A DNA stretch of 64,000 bases, taken from NCBI RefSeq assembly GCF_017876405.1, contig NZ_JAGINW010000001.1:6585203-6649202 (forward strand). The letters run 5' to 3'. The notes beneath the pieces are model-generated. The model was not told the DNA's origin. It did no database searches and was given only the letters and a program-made list of their open reading frames with translations. The first letter of the stretch is position 1. The number at the start of each line of letters is the position of its first letter. The translations under genes were made by a program, and so were the position numbers. Source of the DNA: Kibdelosporangium banguiense. Its GTDB lineage: Bacteria > Actinomycetota > Actinomycetes > Mycobacteriales > Pseudonocardiaceae. Shown here in pieces: positions 44,429-52,640 of the stretch.

Positions 44429-46921
44429 GTGACTGCTCGGCGCTCGTGGTCGGCGGCCGCCATGCAGTGGCGGAACTGGCCTGTGCTCGTCAAGATCGGC
44501 GCCGTCCTGGTGGTGCCGGTCATTGGCGCGATGACGCTTGGGACTTTGCGGGTGCAGGCCGACATGGACCTGGCGGACTCGTACGCCCGGGTCGAGCGTC
44601 TGGCTGTGCTGCGCGCGGAGCTGGTGCCGCTGCTGTCGGCTGTCCAGCGTGAGCGCAATTTCGCGGTGGAGCCGCCGGTCGAGGCCTTCCAGCAGCAGAC
44701 CACCGGCACCGACACGCTGATCGACACCCTGCACTGGCTGCGTGACCAGGCGCCGGACATGGACCAGGCGTCGCTGGACGGCTATCACAAGCTGATCCAG
44801 GAACTCGGCGCGCTCAAGGAGATCCGCCAGCAGGTCACCTCCGGCGCGGACTCCACCGCGGTGCTGTCGGCCTACGGCACGATCGTGCAGGCGATCCTCG
44901 ACTTCGACCGCACCCTGGTCAGCCGGTTCCCCGACGAGGAACTGACGGGTGCGTCCACCGCGCTCTACGACCTGCAGGTCGCCCGCGAGCAGGTGGCGTT
45001 GCAGCAGTCGCTGGTGCTGGTCGGGCTCCGCCGCGGCGAGTTGTCCGGCCCCGAGCGTGAACAGCTGATCGAGGCCGACGTCCGGCTCGCCGACATGATC
45101 GTCGACGCGCGTGCGGTCGCGCCCCCGTTCCTGTGGAAGCAGTATCTGGACACGGTCACCGGCTCGGATGTCGCCGCGCGCCAGGCGATGGTCCGCCAGG
45201 CCCGTGCCGAGGTGTCCCCGGCCCAGCGCCGTACGAACGTCCGGCCGACGATGCCGTTCGTGGCCAAGGAATGGAACTCCACGTCGGACGCGACGACCGG
45301 CCTGATGGCGTTCGTGGCCCGTGGTGCCGCCAGCGAGCTGCAGGCCGCGTCCGCCCGCCTGCAGAACGACAGCAGCAACCGCGCCGGTACACAGTCGGTG
45401 CTGCTGCTGGCGATGGTGCTGCTGGCCGCCGCGATCGGTGGTGTGGTCGGCCGGTACCTGCTTCGGTCCCTGAACTCCCTGCGTAACGCCGCCCTGGACG
45501 TCGCCTCGTACCAGCTGCCCGCGGTGGTCGCGGACATCCGCGCGGGCAAGCCCGCGGCGATCGAGCCGATGCCGGTCAAGACGACTGAGGAGTTCGGTCA
45601 GCTGGCCCGTGCGTTCGACACCGTGCAGAACCAGGCCGTGCGGTCGGCCGAGGAGGAAGCCGCGCTGCGCGGCAACCTGCGCAACATCTTCGTGAACCTG
45701 TCGCGCCGCAGCCAGGGCCTGGTCGAACGGCAGCTGCGGCTGATGGAACAGCTGGAGCAGAAAGAGGACGACCCCGACCAGCTGGAGAACCTGTTCAAGC
45801 TGGACCACCTGGCCACCCGGATGCGCCGCAACAACGAGAACCTCGTGGTGCTCTCCGGTGCCGACCTGGGCCGGCGGTTCAGCGAACACGTGCCGCTGTC
45901 GGACGTCCTGCGCGCCGCTGTGTCCGAAGTGGAGCATTACCAGCGGGCGACCGTGCGGTCCGTGCCGCGGGTGGAGGTGCTCGGTTACGCCGCCGGTGAC
46001 CTGGTGCGGTCCGTCGCGGAACTGGTGGAGAACGCCACTGCCTTCTCCCCGCCCGACTCGCAGGTGACCATCCAGGGCGAGCGCCGTGAGGACGGCTCGG
46101 TCCTGATCGAGATCCTCGACGAGGGCATCGGTATGGCCGAGACCGAACTGGCCGAGGCCAACAGCCGGGTGGCCGCGGCCGGTGGCGTGGACGTGCCCGT
46201 CTCCCGCCAGATGGGCCTGTTCGTGGTCGGCAGCCTGGCCAGCCGCCATGGCATCTCCGTGGTGCTCTCGCGCCGGGAAGGCGAGCAGGACGGCCTGGTG
46301 GCCTCGGTGGTCGTGCCGCCGGATGTCATCTACACCTCCGCCATCAAGCCCGCGGAGGTCCAGGACATCCCGGTCGAGGAGCACGGCCTGGCAGGCCGCC
46401 TGAAGTCGGTGGGCATCACGGTGTCCCTGCCGGAACTGCCGTTGGCGAGCTCACCCGCATCGATCCTGTTCCTGTCCAAGGACCTGCCGCCCGACGAGCC
46501 GCCCACAGTGGTGAAGACCAAGCCGGTGGCACCCCCGGCGCCGGTCCAGCCCCAGGTACAGGTACAGGTACAGACCCAGACGCCCCAGACGCAGACCCAG
46601 CAGGCGGCACCGGAGCCCGCACAGGACTTCGCGTGGCTCGGTGGCGCGGCTCCGGCGGCTCCGGCGCAGCAGCCGCCGTTGCCCCAGCAGACGCGGCCGT
46701 CGGTCGCCACGACACCCCAAAAAGAAGGTGAGTTGCCCAAACGCGTTCCCAAGGCACAGCTGTTCGCCGGATCGGTCAGTGACAATGGTGCTGCCAACGG
46801 CAAGCGCAGTGCCGTGCCGCCAAGACCGCCGGCCAACGCTGAACGTGCCAGGGGCTTCTTGAGCAGTTTCCAGGCGGGCGTCCGCCAGAGCAAAGCCGAC
46901 CAGGGGGAGGAGAAACCATGA
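44429..46921 (+). CDS. Nitrate-sensing-domain histidine kinase-like protein (CvnA-type)
   Basis: An 830-residue membrane sensor. First helix about 20-40, NIT-type sensing region about 45-300, second helix about 325-345 (VLLLAMVLLAAAIGGVVG), HAMP-like segment to about 410, kinase core with KLDHLATRMRRNNENL (phospho-acceptor-type His) and ATP sites LVENATAFSPP, EILDEGIGM, then a Pro/Gln/Val-rich tail. GTG start with GGAG upstream. First gene of a conservon-like operon: a roadblock protein is coupled by ATGA and a DUF742 protein follows. TTGACA at 44359-44364 may be its -35. Confidence 0.93.
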   Translation: MTARRSWSAAAMQWRNWPVLVKIGAVLVVPVIGAMTLGTLRVQADMDLADSYARVERLAVLRAELVPLLSAVQRERNFAVEPPVEAFQQQTTGTDTLIDTLHWLRDQAPDMDQASLDGYHKLIQELGALKEIRQQVTSGADSTAVLSAYGTIVQAILDFDRTLVSRFPDEELTGASTALYDLQVAREQVALQQSLVLVGLRRGELSGPEREQLIEADVRLADMIVDARAVAPPFLWKQYLDTVTGSDVAARQAMVRQARAEVSPAQRRTNVRPTMPFVAKEWNSTSDATTGLMAFVARGAASELQAASARLQNDSSNRAGTQSVLLLAMVLLAAAIGGVVGRYLLRSLNSLRNAALDVASYQLPAVVADIRAGKPAAIEPMPVKTTEEFGQLARAFDTVQNQAVRSAEEEAALRGNLRNIFVNLSRRSQGLVERQLRLMEQLEQKEDDPDQLENLFKLDHLATRMRRNNENLVVLSGADLGRRFSEHVPLSDVLRAAVSEVEHYQRATVRSVPRVEVLGYAAGDLVRSVAELVENATAFSPPDSQVTIQGERREDGSVLIEILDEGIGMAETELAEANSRVAAAGGVDVPVSRQMGLFVVGSLASRHGISVVLSRREGEQDGLVASVVVPPDVIYTSAIKPAEVQDIPVEEHGLAGRLKSVGITVSLPELPLASSPASILFLSKDLPPDEPPTVVKTKPVAPPAPVQPQVQVQVQTQTPQTQTQQAAPEPAQDFAWLGGAAPAAPAQQPPLPQQTRPSVATTPQKEGELPKRVPKAQLFAGSVSDNGAANGKRSAVPPRPPANAERARGFLSSFQAGVRQSKADQGEEKP

Positions 46922-47337
46922 CGGAGACTCGTCAGATCAGCCGTTTCGGCTGGCTTGTGGACAACTTCACAGAGCGCGTCCCAGGCGTCGCGCACGCGAT
47001 CGTGATCTCGGTCGACGGCTTGTTGCTCACCGCTTCATCCCGGTTGCCCGAGGACCGGGCAGAGCAGATGGCCGCCATCGCGGCCGGGATCGTCAGCCTG
47101 AATCTGGGCGCGGCGAAATGCCTGGGTGCCGAGAAGGTCAACCGGTCGATCGTCGAGATGGACTACGGCGTGTTGCTGCTCACCTCGATCCGGGACGGAT
47201 CCTGCCTGGCCGTGCTGGCCAGGCGGGACTGCGACATCGCCCAGATCGCGTACGAGATGACTGTGCTGGTCGATCAGGTCGGTCAGATGCTGACCCCCGA
47301 GCTGCGTGCCGAGCTGAGCGGATCCGTCCGCCGGTGA
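46918..47337 (+). CDS. Roadblock/LC7 protein (CvnB-type)
   Basis: A 139-residue roadblock/LC7-domain protein (FGWLVDNFTERVPGVAHAIV, DGLLLTASSRLPEDRAEQMA, AVLARRDCDIAQIAYEMTVL). Such proteins modulate MglA-like GTPases. ATGA overlap with the kinase gene. Confidence 0.95.
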   Translation: MTETRQISRFGWLVDNFTERVPGVAHAIVISVDGLLLTASSRLPEDRAEQMAAIAAGIVSLNLGAAKCLGAEKVNRSIVEMDYGVLLLTSIRDGSCLAVLARRDCDIAQIAYEMTVLVDQVGQMLTPELRAELSGSVRR

Positions 47338-47377
47338 TCGTTTCGGTGTTTCGGTGATTGGGTGAGGTGAGATCCGG

Positions 47378-47872
47378 GTGAGCGCTGACGATCAGGGCTT
47401 CGCCGAGGTGCTCAACGGATTCAGCCTGGACAGCGGGCGGCGCTTCGCCGCTCGGCGCAAGCCCACTCCAGAGCCCGCCGCTCCGCAGGCAACGACGCCC
47501 GCGGCAGCAGCGGCCCGGCCGGCGGCTCCAGAGCCGAACGCGTCGTTCGTGCGTGCCTACGCGTGGACCGGCGGACGGACGCGGTCGAGCTACCGCCTGG
47601 AGATCGAGACCCTGGTCTCGACCAGCACCCGGGCCCTGGACCGGCTCTGGGACCTGGCGGCCGAGCACCAGGAAGTGGCCGAGCTCTGCGGCCAGTCGAA
47701 GTCCGTCGCGGAGGTCGCGGCGTTGCTGAAGCTGCCCCTGGGAGTGGCCAAGGTGCTGCTCGGCGACATGGCCACGCTCGGCCTGATCGTGGTGCACGAG
47801 AACGCGTCGGCCAACCCGGATATGGAACTGCTCGAACGAGTCCTGCGCGGCCTGACGAAACTGCGAGTGTGA
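47378..47872 (+). CDS. DUF742 protein (CvnC-type)
   Basis: A 164-residue DUF742 protein; the core (FVRAYAWTGGRTRSSYRLEI to ERVLRGLTKL) has a winged-helix-like shape. The first about 50 residues are a disordered Pro/Ala-rich extension, longer than in most conservon members. GTG start after a GAGGTGAGA ribosome site. The next expected gene, the CvnD-type GTPase, is absent: a convergent oxidoreductase gene begins 2 nt after its stop. Confidence 0.9.
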   Translation: MSADDQGFAEVLNGFSLDSGRRFAARRKPTPEPAAPQATTPAAAAARPAAPEPNASFVRAYAWTGGRTRSSYRLEIETLVSTSTRALDRLWDLAAEHQEVAELCGQSKSVAEVAALLKLPLGVAKVLLGDMATLGLIVVHENASANPDMELLERVLRGLTKLRV

Positions 47873-47874
47873 AG

Positions 47875-48732
47875 CTAGCCCGCGATATCCCCGAGTAGCG
47901 CGATGGTCCGTCGCTGCTCGGCGTCCGACCCGAACGGAACGGCGATCAACTCCGCCGTGCCCGCGTCCGCGAAACGCTGGATCTGCTTGCGCACGGCGTT
48001 CTCGTCGCCGACGACGGCGGTCTCCCCGACGTTGTCGAAGCCCTCCCGGTCCAGGACGGCCCGGTAGCTGGGCATGTCCCGGGCAGGACCGTAGGTCTGG
48101 TTGAGAACGTCCCGTAGCCCGGCGGGATCGTCGGTGACGGACACACAGATCGAGGCGTAGACCTGCTTGACGGCGGGCGCGAAGTACTCGGCGATCGACC
48201 GCGCTCCCGCCCACACGGTGATGGTCCCGTCGGCGAGTTCTCCGGCCAGCCTGAGCATTTGCGGGCCCAGCGCGGAGATCAGCACCGGGGGAGCGGCGGT
48301 CCCGGGCGCGGTGATCTGTCCCTCCACTTTGACCGTCTCACCCTGGTAGCTCACGGATTCACCACGCAGCAACCGAATCAGGGCGGACAGGTACTCACGC
48401 AGGTGCCGGATCGGGCGGTCGTACGAATATCCGTACTGGCCCTCGATGAGCGGCCGGTGACTGGGCCCGATGCCCAGCTTCAGTCCATTCCCGACAGTGA
48501 GTGCCTGGCTGGCCAAGGCGAGCGGATGCCGCGCGTACGAACGCATGACGGCTGTTCCCAGGCCGATGCCCGCGACCTCCCGGCCGGTGATGGCCAGCAG
48601 GGTGAGCGGGTCCCAGCCCAGCCGCTCGCCCAGCCACACCGACTCGATCCCGGCGGCCGACGCGGCCCGCGTGGTCCCCAGGTACTCGTCAACGGTCTTG
48701 CCCATGTCCTCGACGAAGATCCCGATACGCAT
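47875..48732 (-). CDS. LLM-class F420-dependent oxidoreductase
   Basis: A 285-residue luciferase-like TIM-barrel protein (MRIGIFVEDMGKTVDEYLG, ESVWLGERLGWDPLTLLAI, LKLGIGPSHRPLIEGQYGYS). ATG 48732 matches the family N-terminus; an upstream ATG at 48804 would begin in the palindromic operator and is rejected. Divergent from a TetR gene across a long inverted repeat, so it is probably repressed by that TetR. Substrate unknown. Confidence 0.92.
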   Translation of the reverse strand: MRIGIFVEDMGKTVDEYLGTTRAASAAGIESVWLGERLGWDPLTLLAITGREVAGIGLGTAVMRSYARHPLALASQALTVGNGLKLGIGPSHRPLIEGQYGYSYDRPIRHLREYLSALIRLLRGESVSYQGETVKVEGQITAPGTAAPPVLISALGPQMLRLAGELADGTITVWAGARSIAEYFAPAVKQVYASICVSVTDDPAGLRDVLNQTYGPARDMPSYRAVLDREGFDNVGETAVVGDENAVRKQIQRFADAGTAELIAVPFGSDAEQRRTIALLGDIAG

Positions 48733-48747
48733 CCATGCCCCCGATAA

Positions 48748-48804
48748 GTGGACGAATTCCTTCCGGTTTCCGCACGCTACACTAACCGGAAGAACTTCGT
48801 CCAC
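48748..48804. promoter_or_regulatory. TetR operator: 21-bp inverted repeat
   Basis: Two 21-bp arms (48748-48768 and 48784-48804), matching at 19 of 21 positions, with a 15-bp centre. The arms begin GTGGACGAA and end CTTCCGGTT. They lie between the divergent oxidoreductase and TetR genes, so a shared autoregulated operator is very likely. TACACT at 48778-48783 may be the rightward -10. Confidence 0.75.
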
Positions 48805-48821
48805 ATCATCGGGAGGCCGGG

Positions 48822-49370
48822 GTGCGCGCGGATGCGCTGCGCAATCGCGACCAGATCGTTGCCGCTGCGCGGGTTCTCTTCATCACGCACGGTGTCGAGG
48901 CGCCCATGGAAGAGATCGCGAAGGCCGCGGGCGTCGGCGTAGGAACGCTCTACCGGCGGTTCCCGGACCGTGGTGCACTGATGGACGCCGTGACCGTGGA
49001 CGTCTTCCATCGGCTTACCGGCATGATCGCCACAGCACGGGACGAGGAATCGTCGGCCTGGGACGCGCTACGCCGATTTCTGCGGGAGTGGGCGGAGTTC
49101 AGGCTCGGCTTGCTGCAGGATCCGTTGTGCAGCGGGATGTCGCAGGCGCTGCGGACCAACTCCGAGCTGCGTGAGATACGCACGCGCTGGCTGGAGTTGT
49201 TCGAGCGGACTGTCCAGGAAGCTCAGCAGGCCGGTGACCTGCGCCGGGACGTGGGGCTGATGGAGATCGCGACGTTCATGAACCTGCTCATCCGGGACGA
49301 GCAGACCGAGACCACCGGCCGCATCCTGGCGTTCATGCTGGACGGGCTCGCTGTCACACCGGGAACTTGA
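48822..49370 (+). CDS. TetR-family regulator
   Basis: A 182-residue TetR regulator; HTH region NRDQIVAAARVLFITHGVEA then EEIAKAAGVGVGTLYRRFPD. Ligand domain is unremarkable. GTG start. Likely represses itself and the divergent LLM oxidoreductase through the inverted repeat. Its 3' end overlaps the convergent SDR gene by 17 nt. Confidence 0.93.
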   Translation: MRADALRNRDQIVAAARVLFITHGVEAPMEEIAKAAGVGVGTLYRRFPDRGALMDAVTVDVFHRLTGMIATARDEESSAWDALRRFLREWAEFRLGLLQDPLCSGMSQALRTNSELREIRTRWLELFERTVQEAQQAGDLRRDVGLMEIATFMNLLIRDEQTETTGRILAFMLDGLAVTPGT

Positions 49371-50271
49371 CGCCGGTGAGTTCCTCGGAGACGGTCCACA
49401 GCCGGCGCTGGATCTCCACGTCGTGGGACTGCTGGCTCGACTTGACCAGGACGGGCTTACCGCGGGCCTCGCCGAGCCCGGACGGTCCGTAGTACTGGCC
49501 GCCGAGGACGTTCGGGTCGGTCGCGGCGCGAAGCGTCGGCAGGGCACCGGCTTCGGCGCTCTGGGTGATCAGTGGCGCGATGACGGCGGACAGTCCTCGC
49601 AGGGCGGCGGGCATGTTGCGCATCAGTTCGGTGTTGGAGGCGCCGGGGTGGGCGGCGGCCGCGATGGTCTTGCCCTTGCCGGAAAGCCTCCGCTGCAGTT
49701 CATAGGTGAACATCAGGTTGGCCAGTTTGGACTGTCCGTACGCGGCGACGCGGCTGTAGGAGGAGTCCCACTGCAGGTCGTCGAAATTGATCTTCGCCCG
49801 GATCCGGTGGCCGACGCTGCTGACGGTGATCACGCGGGAGTCCGGGACGGGCAGCAGCAGGTCGAGCAGGAGACCGGTGAAGGCGAAGTGTCCCAGGTGG
49901 TTCGTGCCGAACTGCAGCTCGAACCCGTCGGCCGTGCGCTGCTTCGGGGTGTACATCACGCCGGCGTTGTTGATCAGCAGGTCGATGCGGTCGAGCTTGG
50001 TGCGCAGCTCGTCGGTGGACCTGCGGATGGCGTCCAGCGAGGTCAGGTCGAGCTGGTGCACGGTGACGTCCGCGCCGGGGCCGGCCGCGGTGATCTGGTT
50101 CGCGGCGGCCTTGCCCTTGTCCGCGTTGCGAACGGCCAGGATGACCGAAGCTCCTTTCGCGGCAAGCGCTTTGGCGGTTTCGAAGCCGAGGCCGGTGTTG
50201 GCGCCGGTGATCACGGCGGTCCTGCCTTGCTGACCCGGTATGTCGGCGGTGGTCCACGACTGTCCTGGCAT
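49354..50271 (-). CDS. Short-chain dehydrogenase/reductase
   Basis: A 305-residue SDR with TGANTGLGFETAKAL (NADP loop), LLINNAGVM, the catalytic Ser in ITVSSVGHR and YGQSK. It resembles the retinol-dehydrogenase/WWOX-like group. ATG 50271 follows AGGAGA; a long upstream extension crosses the operator and is rejected. Divergent from, and probably controlled by, the TetR gene at 50363. Confidence 0.94.
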   Translation of the reverse strand: MPGQSWTTADIPGQQGRTAVITGANTGLGFETAKALAAKGASVILAVRNADKGKAAANQITAAGPGADVTVHQLDLTSLDAIRRSTDELRTKLDRIDLLINNAGVMYTPKQRTADGFELQFGTNHLGHFAFTGLLLDLLLPVPDSRVITVSSVGHRIRAKINFDDLQWDSSYSRVAAYGQSKLANLMFTYELQRRLSGKGKTIAAAAHPGASNTELMRNMPAALRGLSAVIAPLITQSAEAGALPTLRAATDPNVLGGQYYGPSGLGEARGKPVLVKSSQQSHDVEIQRRLWTVSEELTGVKFPV

Positions 50272-50293
50272 GATCTCTCCTGGGTTAAGATGC

Positions 50294-50335
50294 GGGGCGT
50301 GCGTTCCGCTTAGAACTATACGGAACGATCGCCCC
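50294..50335. promoter_or_regulatory. TetR operator between SDR and regulator
   Basis: Arms GGGGCGTGCGTTCCG (50294-50308) and CGGAACGATCGCCCC (50321-50335) are inverted repeats matching at 13 of 15 positions, with a perfect core CGTTCCG/CGGAACG and a 12-bp A/T-richer centre. Confidence 0.75.
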
Positions 50336-50362
50336 GTTTGTCGACTGGGAGGTGGGTCACAC

Positions 50363-50962
50363 ATGGCTGAGCAGTCACGGCCGCTGCGTGCGGACGCCGC
50401 CCGCAACCGCGCCCGCGTGTTGCAGGTGGCCTACGAGACATTCGCCGCCGAGGGGCTCGCGGTCCCGATCGACGAGATCGCCCGCCGGGCGGGCGTCGGC
50501 GCGGGCACGGTGTACCGGCACTTCCCGACCAAGGAGTCGCTGTTCCAGGCGATCGTGGCCGACCGGATGGGGCACCTGATCGACGTCGCCCGCGGCATGG
50601 CCGCGGACGATCCGGGCCAGGGGCTGTTCAAGTTCCTGCACTACATGCTCGAGGAAGGCTCGGCCGACCAAGGGCTGGCCGACGCCCTCGCGGGCATTGG
50701 CATCGATCTCGGGGCGTCGGTTCCGGACGGGGAACGTGAGTTCATGCAGATGCTGGCCGAGTTGCTGGCGGCCGCGCAGGCCGCGGGCTGCGTACGTTCC
50801 GATGTGGCCGCCAAGGACGTGAAGACCCTGCTTGTCGGGCTCCAGGCGATGCAGCGCTACCGCGGCGACGACGCCGAGCTGGTCTTCCGGATCGTCCTGG
50901 ACGGCCTGGCGTCTTCGCCGGGACAATTCCCGGCCGGTTCCAGGGATTGCTTATCCCGCTAG
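50363..50962 (+). CDS. TetR-family regulator
   Basis: A 199-residue TetR protein; HTH ARNRARVLQVAYETFAAEGL then DEIARRAGVGAGTVYRHFPT. ATG 50363 follows GGGAGGTGGG; an upstream start at 50240 would run through the operator. Presumed repressor of itself and the divergent SDR gene. Confidence 0.93.
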   Translation: MAEQSRPLRADAARNRARVLQVAYETFAAEGLAVPIDEIARRAGVGAGTVYRHFPTKESLFQAIVADRMGHLIDVARGMAADDPGQGLFKFLHYMLEEGSADQGLADALAGIGIDLGASVPDGEREFMQMLAELLAAAQAAGCVRSDVAAKDVKTLLVGLQAMQRYRGDDAELVFRIVLDGLASSPGQFPAGSRDCLSR

Positions 50963-50991
50963 ACGTCCGGATCGCGGTATGGTGCGACGTC

Positions 50992-51081
50992 ATGCTGGCT
51001 GATATGGCTCGGCGCCGTCGCGACCACGCGGAGGACGACCTGTACACGCGTGATGTTGCCCGACGGCGGGAGTGGGCGTGA
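50992..51081 (+). CDS. 29-residue micro-ORF coupled to the GntR gene
   Basis: ATG 50992 to TGA 51081 codes for a basic 29-residue peptide (starts MLADMARRRRDHAED, ends ARRREWA). Its stop overlaps the GTG start of the GntR gene (GTGA), as expected for translational coupling. TATGGT at 50978-50983 is a possible -10 placing the transcript start close to the ATG. I recognise no family; it may be a leader peptide or chance. Confidence 0.4.
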   Translation: MLADMARRRRDHAEDDLYTRDVARRREWA

Positions 51082-51782
51082 CCAGCCGGGTGCCCAGGCT
51101 CAAGCACGAGTGGATCGTCGAGCAGTTGGCCAAGGAGATCCAGACCGGCCGGCTGGCCCACGGCGACCAGCTGCCCGGCGAGAACGCCTTGGCAGCCAGG
51201 TTCAGCGTCAGCCGCAACACCGTCCGCCAAGCCCTGACCGAACTGGGCAACCAGGGCCTGATCGCCACCCACTCGGGCAAAGGCTCGTTCGTCACCTTCG
51301 ACGACCGGACGATCGACGACCGTCTCGGCTGGACGCGGGCCCTGGTCGACCAGGGCGTCCGCACGGCAGTCGTGCGCCTCGAACTCGTCGAGGAACAGGA
51401 ACTGGCCGAGCGCCTGGGCCTGGAATCGGCCGAACTGGTCGCCGTGGACCGCGTCCGTTCCATTGTGGATGGATCGCCGATCTCCTTCGAACGAAGCAGA
51501 ATCCCGGCCATCGGGACATTGCGCGCACTACCCGAGCGTGGCCTGGCAGGCTCGCTGTACGACGAACTGCGCGCCGCGGGCCTGGTACCCGAAGCGGGGG
51601 AGGAATGGGCCGAGCTGGCACGCCTGTCACAGGCCGAGGCCGAACTGCTCGGCCGTCCTGCGGGAGAACGGTTCCTGCGCACACGCCGGCTGAGCCGTGA
51701 CGTCAAGGGCCAGTTCGTGGAGCACGCGGAATGCCTGCTCGACCCCGACCGGTTCCGGCTGCACCTGACCTTCGGAAGCTAG
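51078..51782 (+). CDS. GntR-family regulator with UTRA domain (HutC type)
   Basis: A 234-residue regulator. Winged helix at the N-terminus (GDQLPGENALAARFSVSRNTVRQAL), UTRA effector domain from about 85 (VAVDRVRSIVDGSPISFERS). GTG 51078 is preferred because GGGAG lies five bases upstream; a GTG at 51072 overlaps that site. Convergent with the VIT-type gene, stops overlapping by 4 nt. Target unknown. Confidence 0.92.
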   Translation: MTSRVPRLKHEWIVEQLAKEIQTGRLAHGDQLPGENALAARFSVSRNTVRQALTELGNQGLIATHSGKGSFVTFDDRTIDDRLGWTRALVDQGVRTAVVRLELVEEQELAERLGLESAELVAVDRVRSIVDGSPISFERSRIPAIGTLRALPERGLAGSLYDELRAAGLVPEAGEEWAELARLSQAEAELLGRPAGERFLRTRRLSRDVKGQFVEHAECLLDPDRFRLHLTFGS

Positions 51783-52486
51783 ATGGCCGCGCCGACCAGG
51801 TGGCCGATGCCGTAGGTCGCGGCCATCGCGATGATGCCGCCGGCGACATTCCGTGCGATGGCAGGAAGTCTGGGTGCCCCGCCGAGGCGTGCGCTGACCG
51901 ACCCTGTCAACGCCAGTGCCAGCACGGCGACCGCGACCGTGAGGGAAACCCTGAGGTCGCCGGTCGGAATCATGAACGCCAGCAACGGCAACAACGAGCC
52001 GACGGTGAACGCGACAAAACTCGCGAACGCGGCCTGCCACGGGCTGGTCAGCCCGTCCGGGTCGATCTTCAGCTCGGCCTCGGCGTGGGCGGCAAGCGCG
52101 TCCTTGGCGGTCAGCTGCTCGGCCACCTCGCGCGCCAGCTCTGGCGACAGGCCCTTCTCCTCGTAGATCTCGGCAAGCTCCTGCAGCTCGAACTGCGGCA
52201 TCTCCTTGAGCTCGCGGCGCTCCTGGTCCAGCAGCGCCTCCTCGGCGTCACGCTGGCTGGACACCGAGACGTACTCGCCCGCGGCCATCGACATGGCGCC
52301 CGCGAACATCCCCGCGAAGCCCGCGGTGACGATCTGCGGCACCGAAGTGGTCGCACCGGCGACACCGAGCACAAGGCTTGCCGTCGACACCACGCCGTCG
52401 TTCGCGCCGAGCACACCGGCTCGCAGCCAGTTGAGCCGCGCGCCGGTGTCCTCGTGCGGCTCGTGGTGGAGAGGCTCGGTCGTCAC
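51779..52486 (-). CDS. VIT1/CCC1-family Fe2+/Mn2+ transporter
   Basis: A 235-residue protein with five predicted helices. GANDGVVSTASLVLGVAGA and AGAMSMAAGEYVSVSSQRDAEEA are the diagnostic first-helix and metal-site regions; a soluble acidic loop (residues about 75-135, rich in Glu) is the cytoplasmic metal-binding domain. Probably moves iron or manganese. Confidence 0.93.
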   Translation of the reverse strand: MTTEPLHHEPHEDTGARLNWLRAGVLGANDGVVSTASLVLGVAGATTSVPQIVTAGFAGMFAGAMSMAAGEYVSVSSQRDAEEALLDQERRELKEMPQFELQELAEIYEEKGLSPELAREVAEQLTAKDALAAHAEAELKIDPDGLTSPWQAAFASFVAFTVGSLLPLLAFMIPTGDLRVSLTVAVAVLALALTGSVSARLGGAPRLPAIARNVAGGIIAMAATYGIGHLVGAAI

Positions 52487-52640
52487 ATGCTGAGCGTAGG
52501 GCAGCGACAGCCGATCAGCCTCTTGCGAAGTGATGTTGCCGCCTCATACGCTGCGTATCGCTGTAAACCGTCTGTTGTGTCGGTCTGGTGCGCGATTCAC
52601 GGCCCAGTTCAGCGCCGCCATTAGCCGAAAGGGCACCTGC

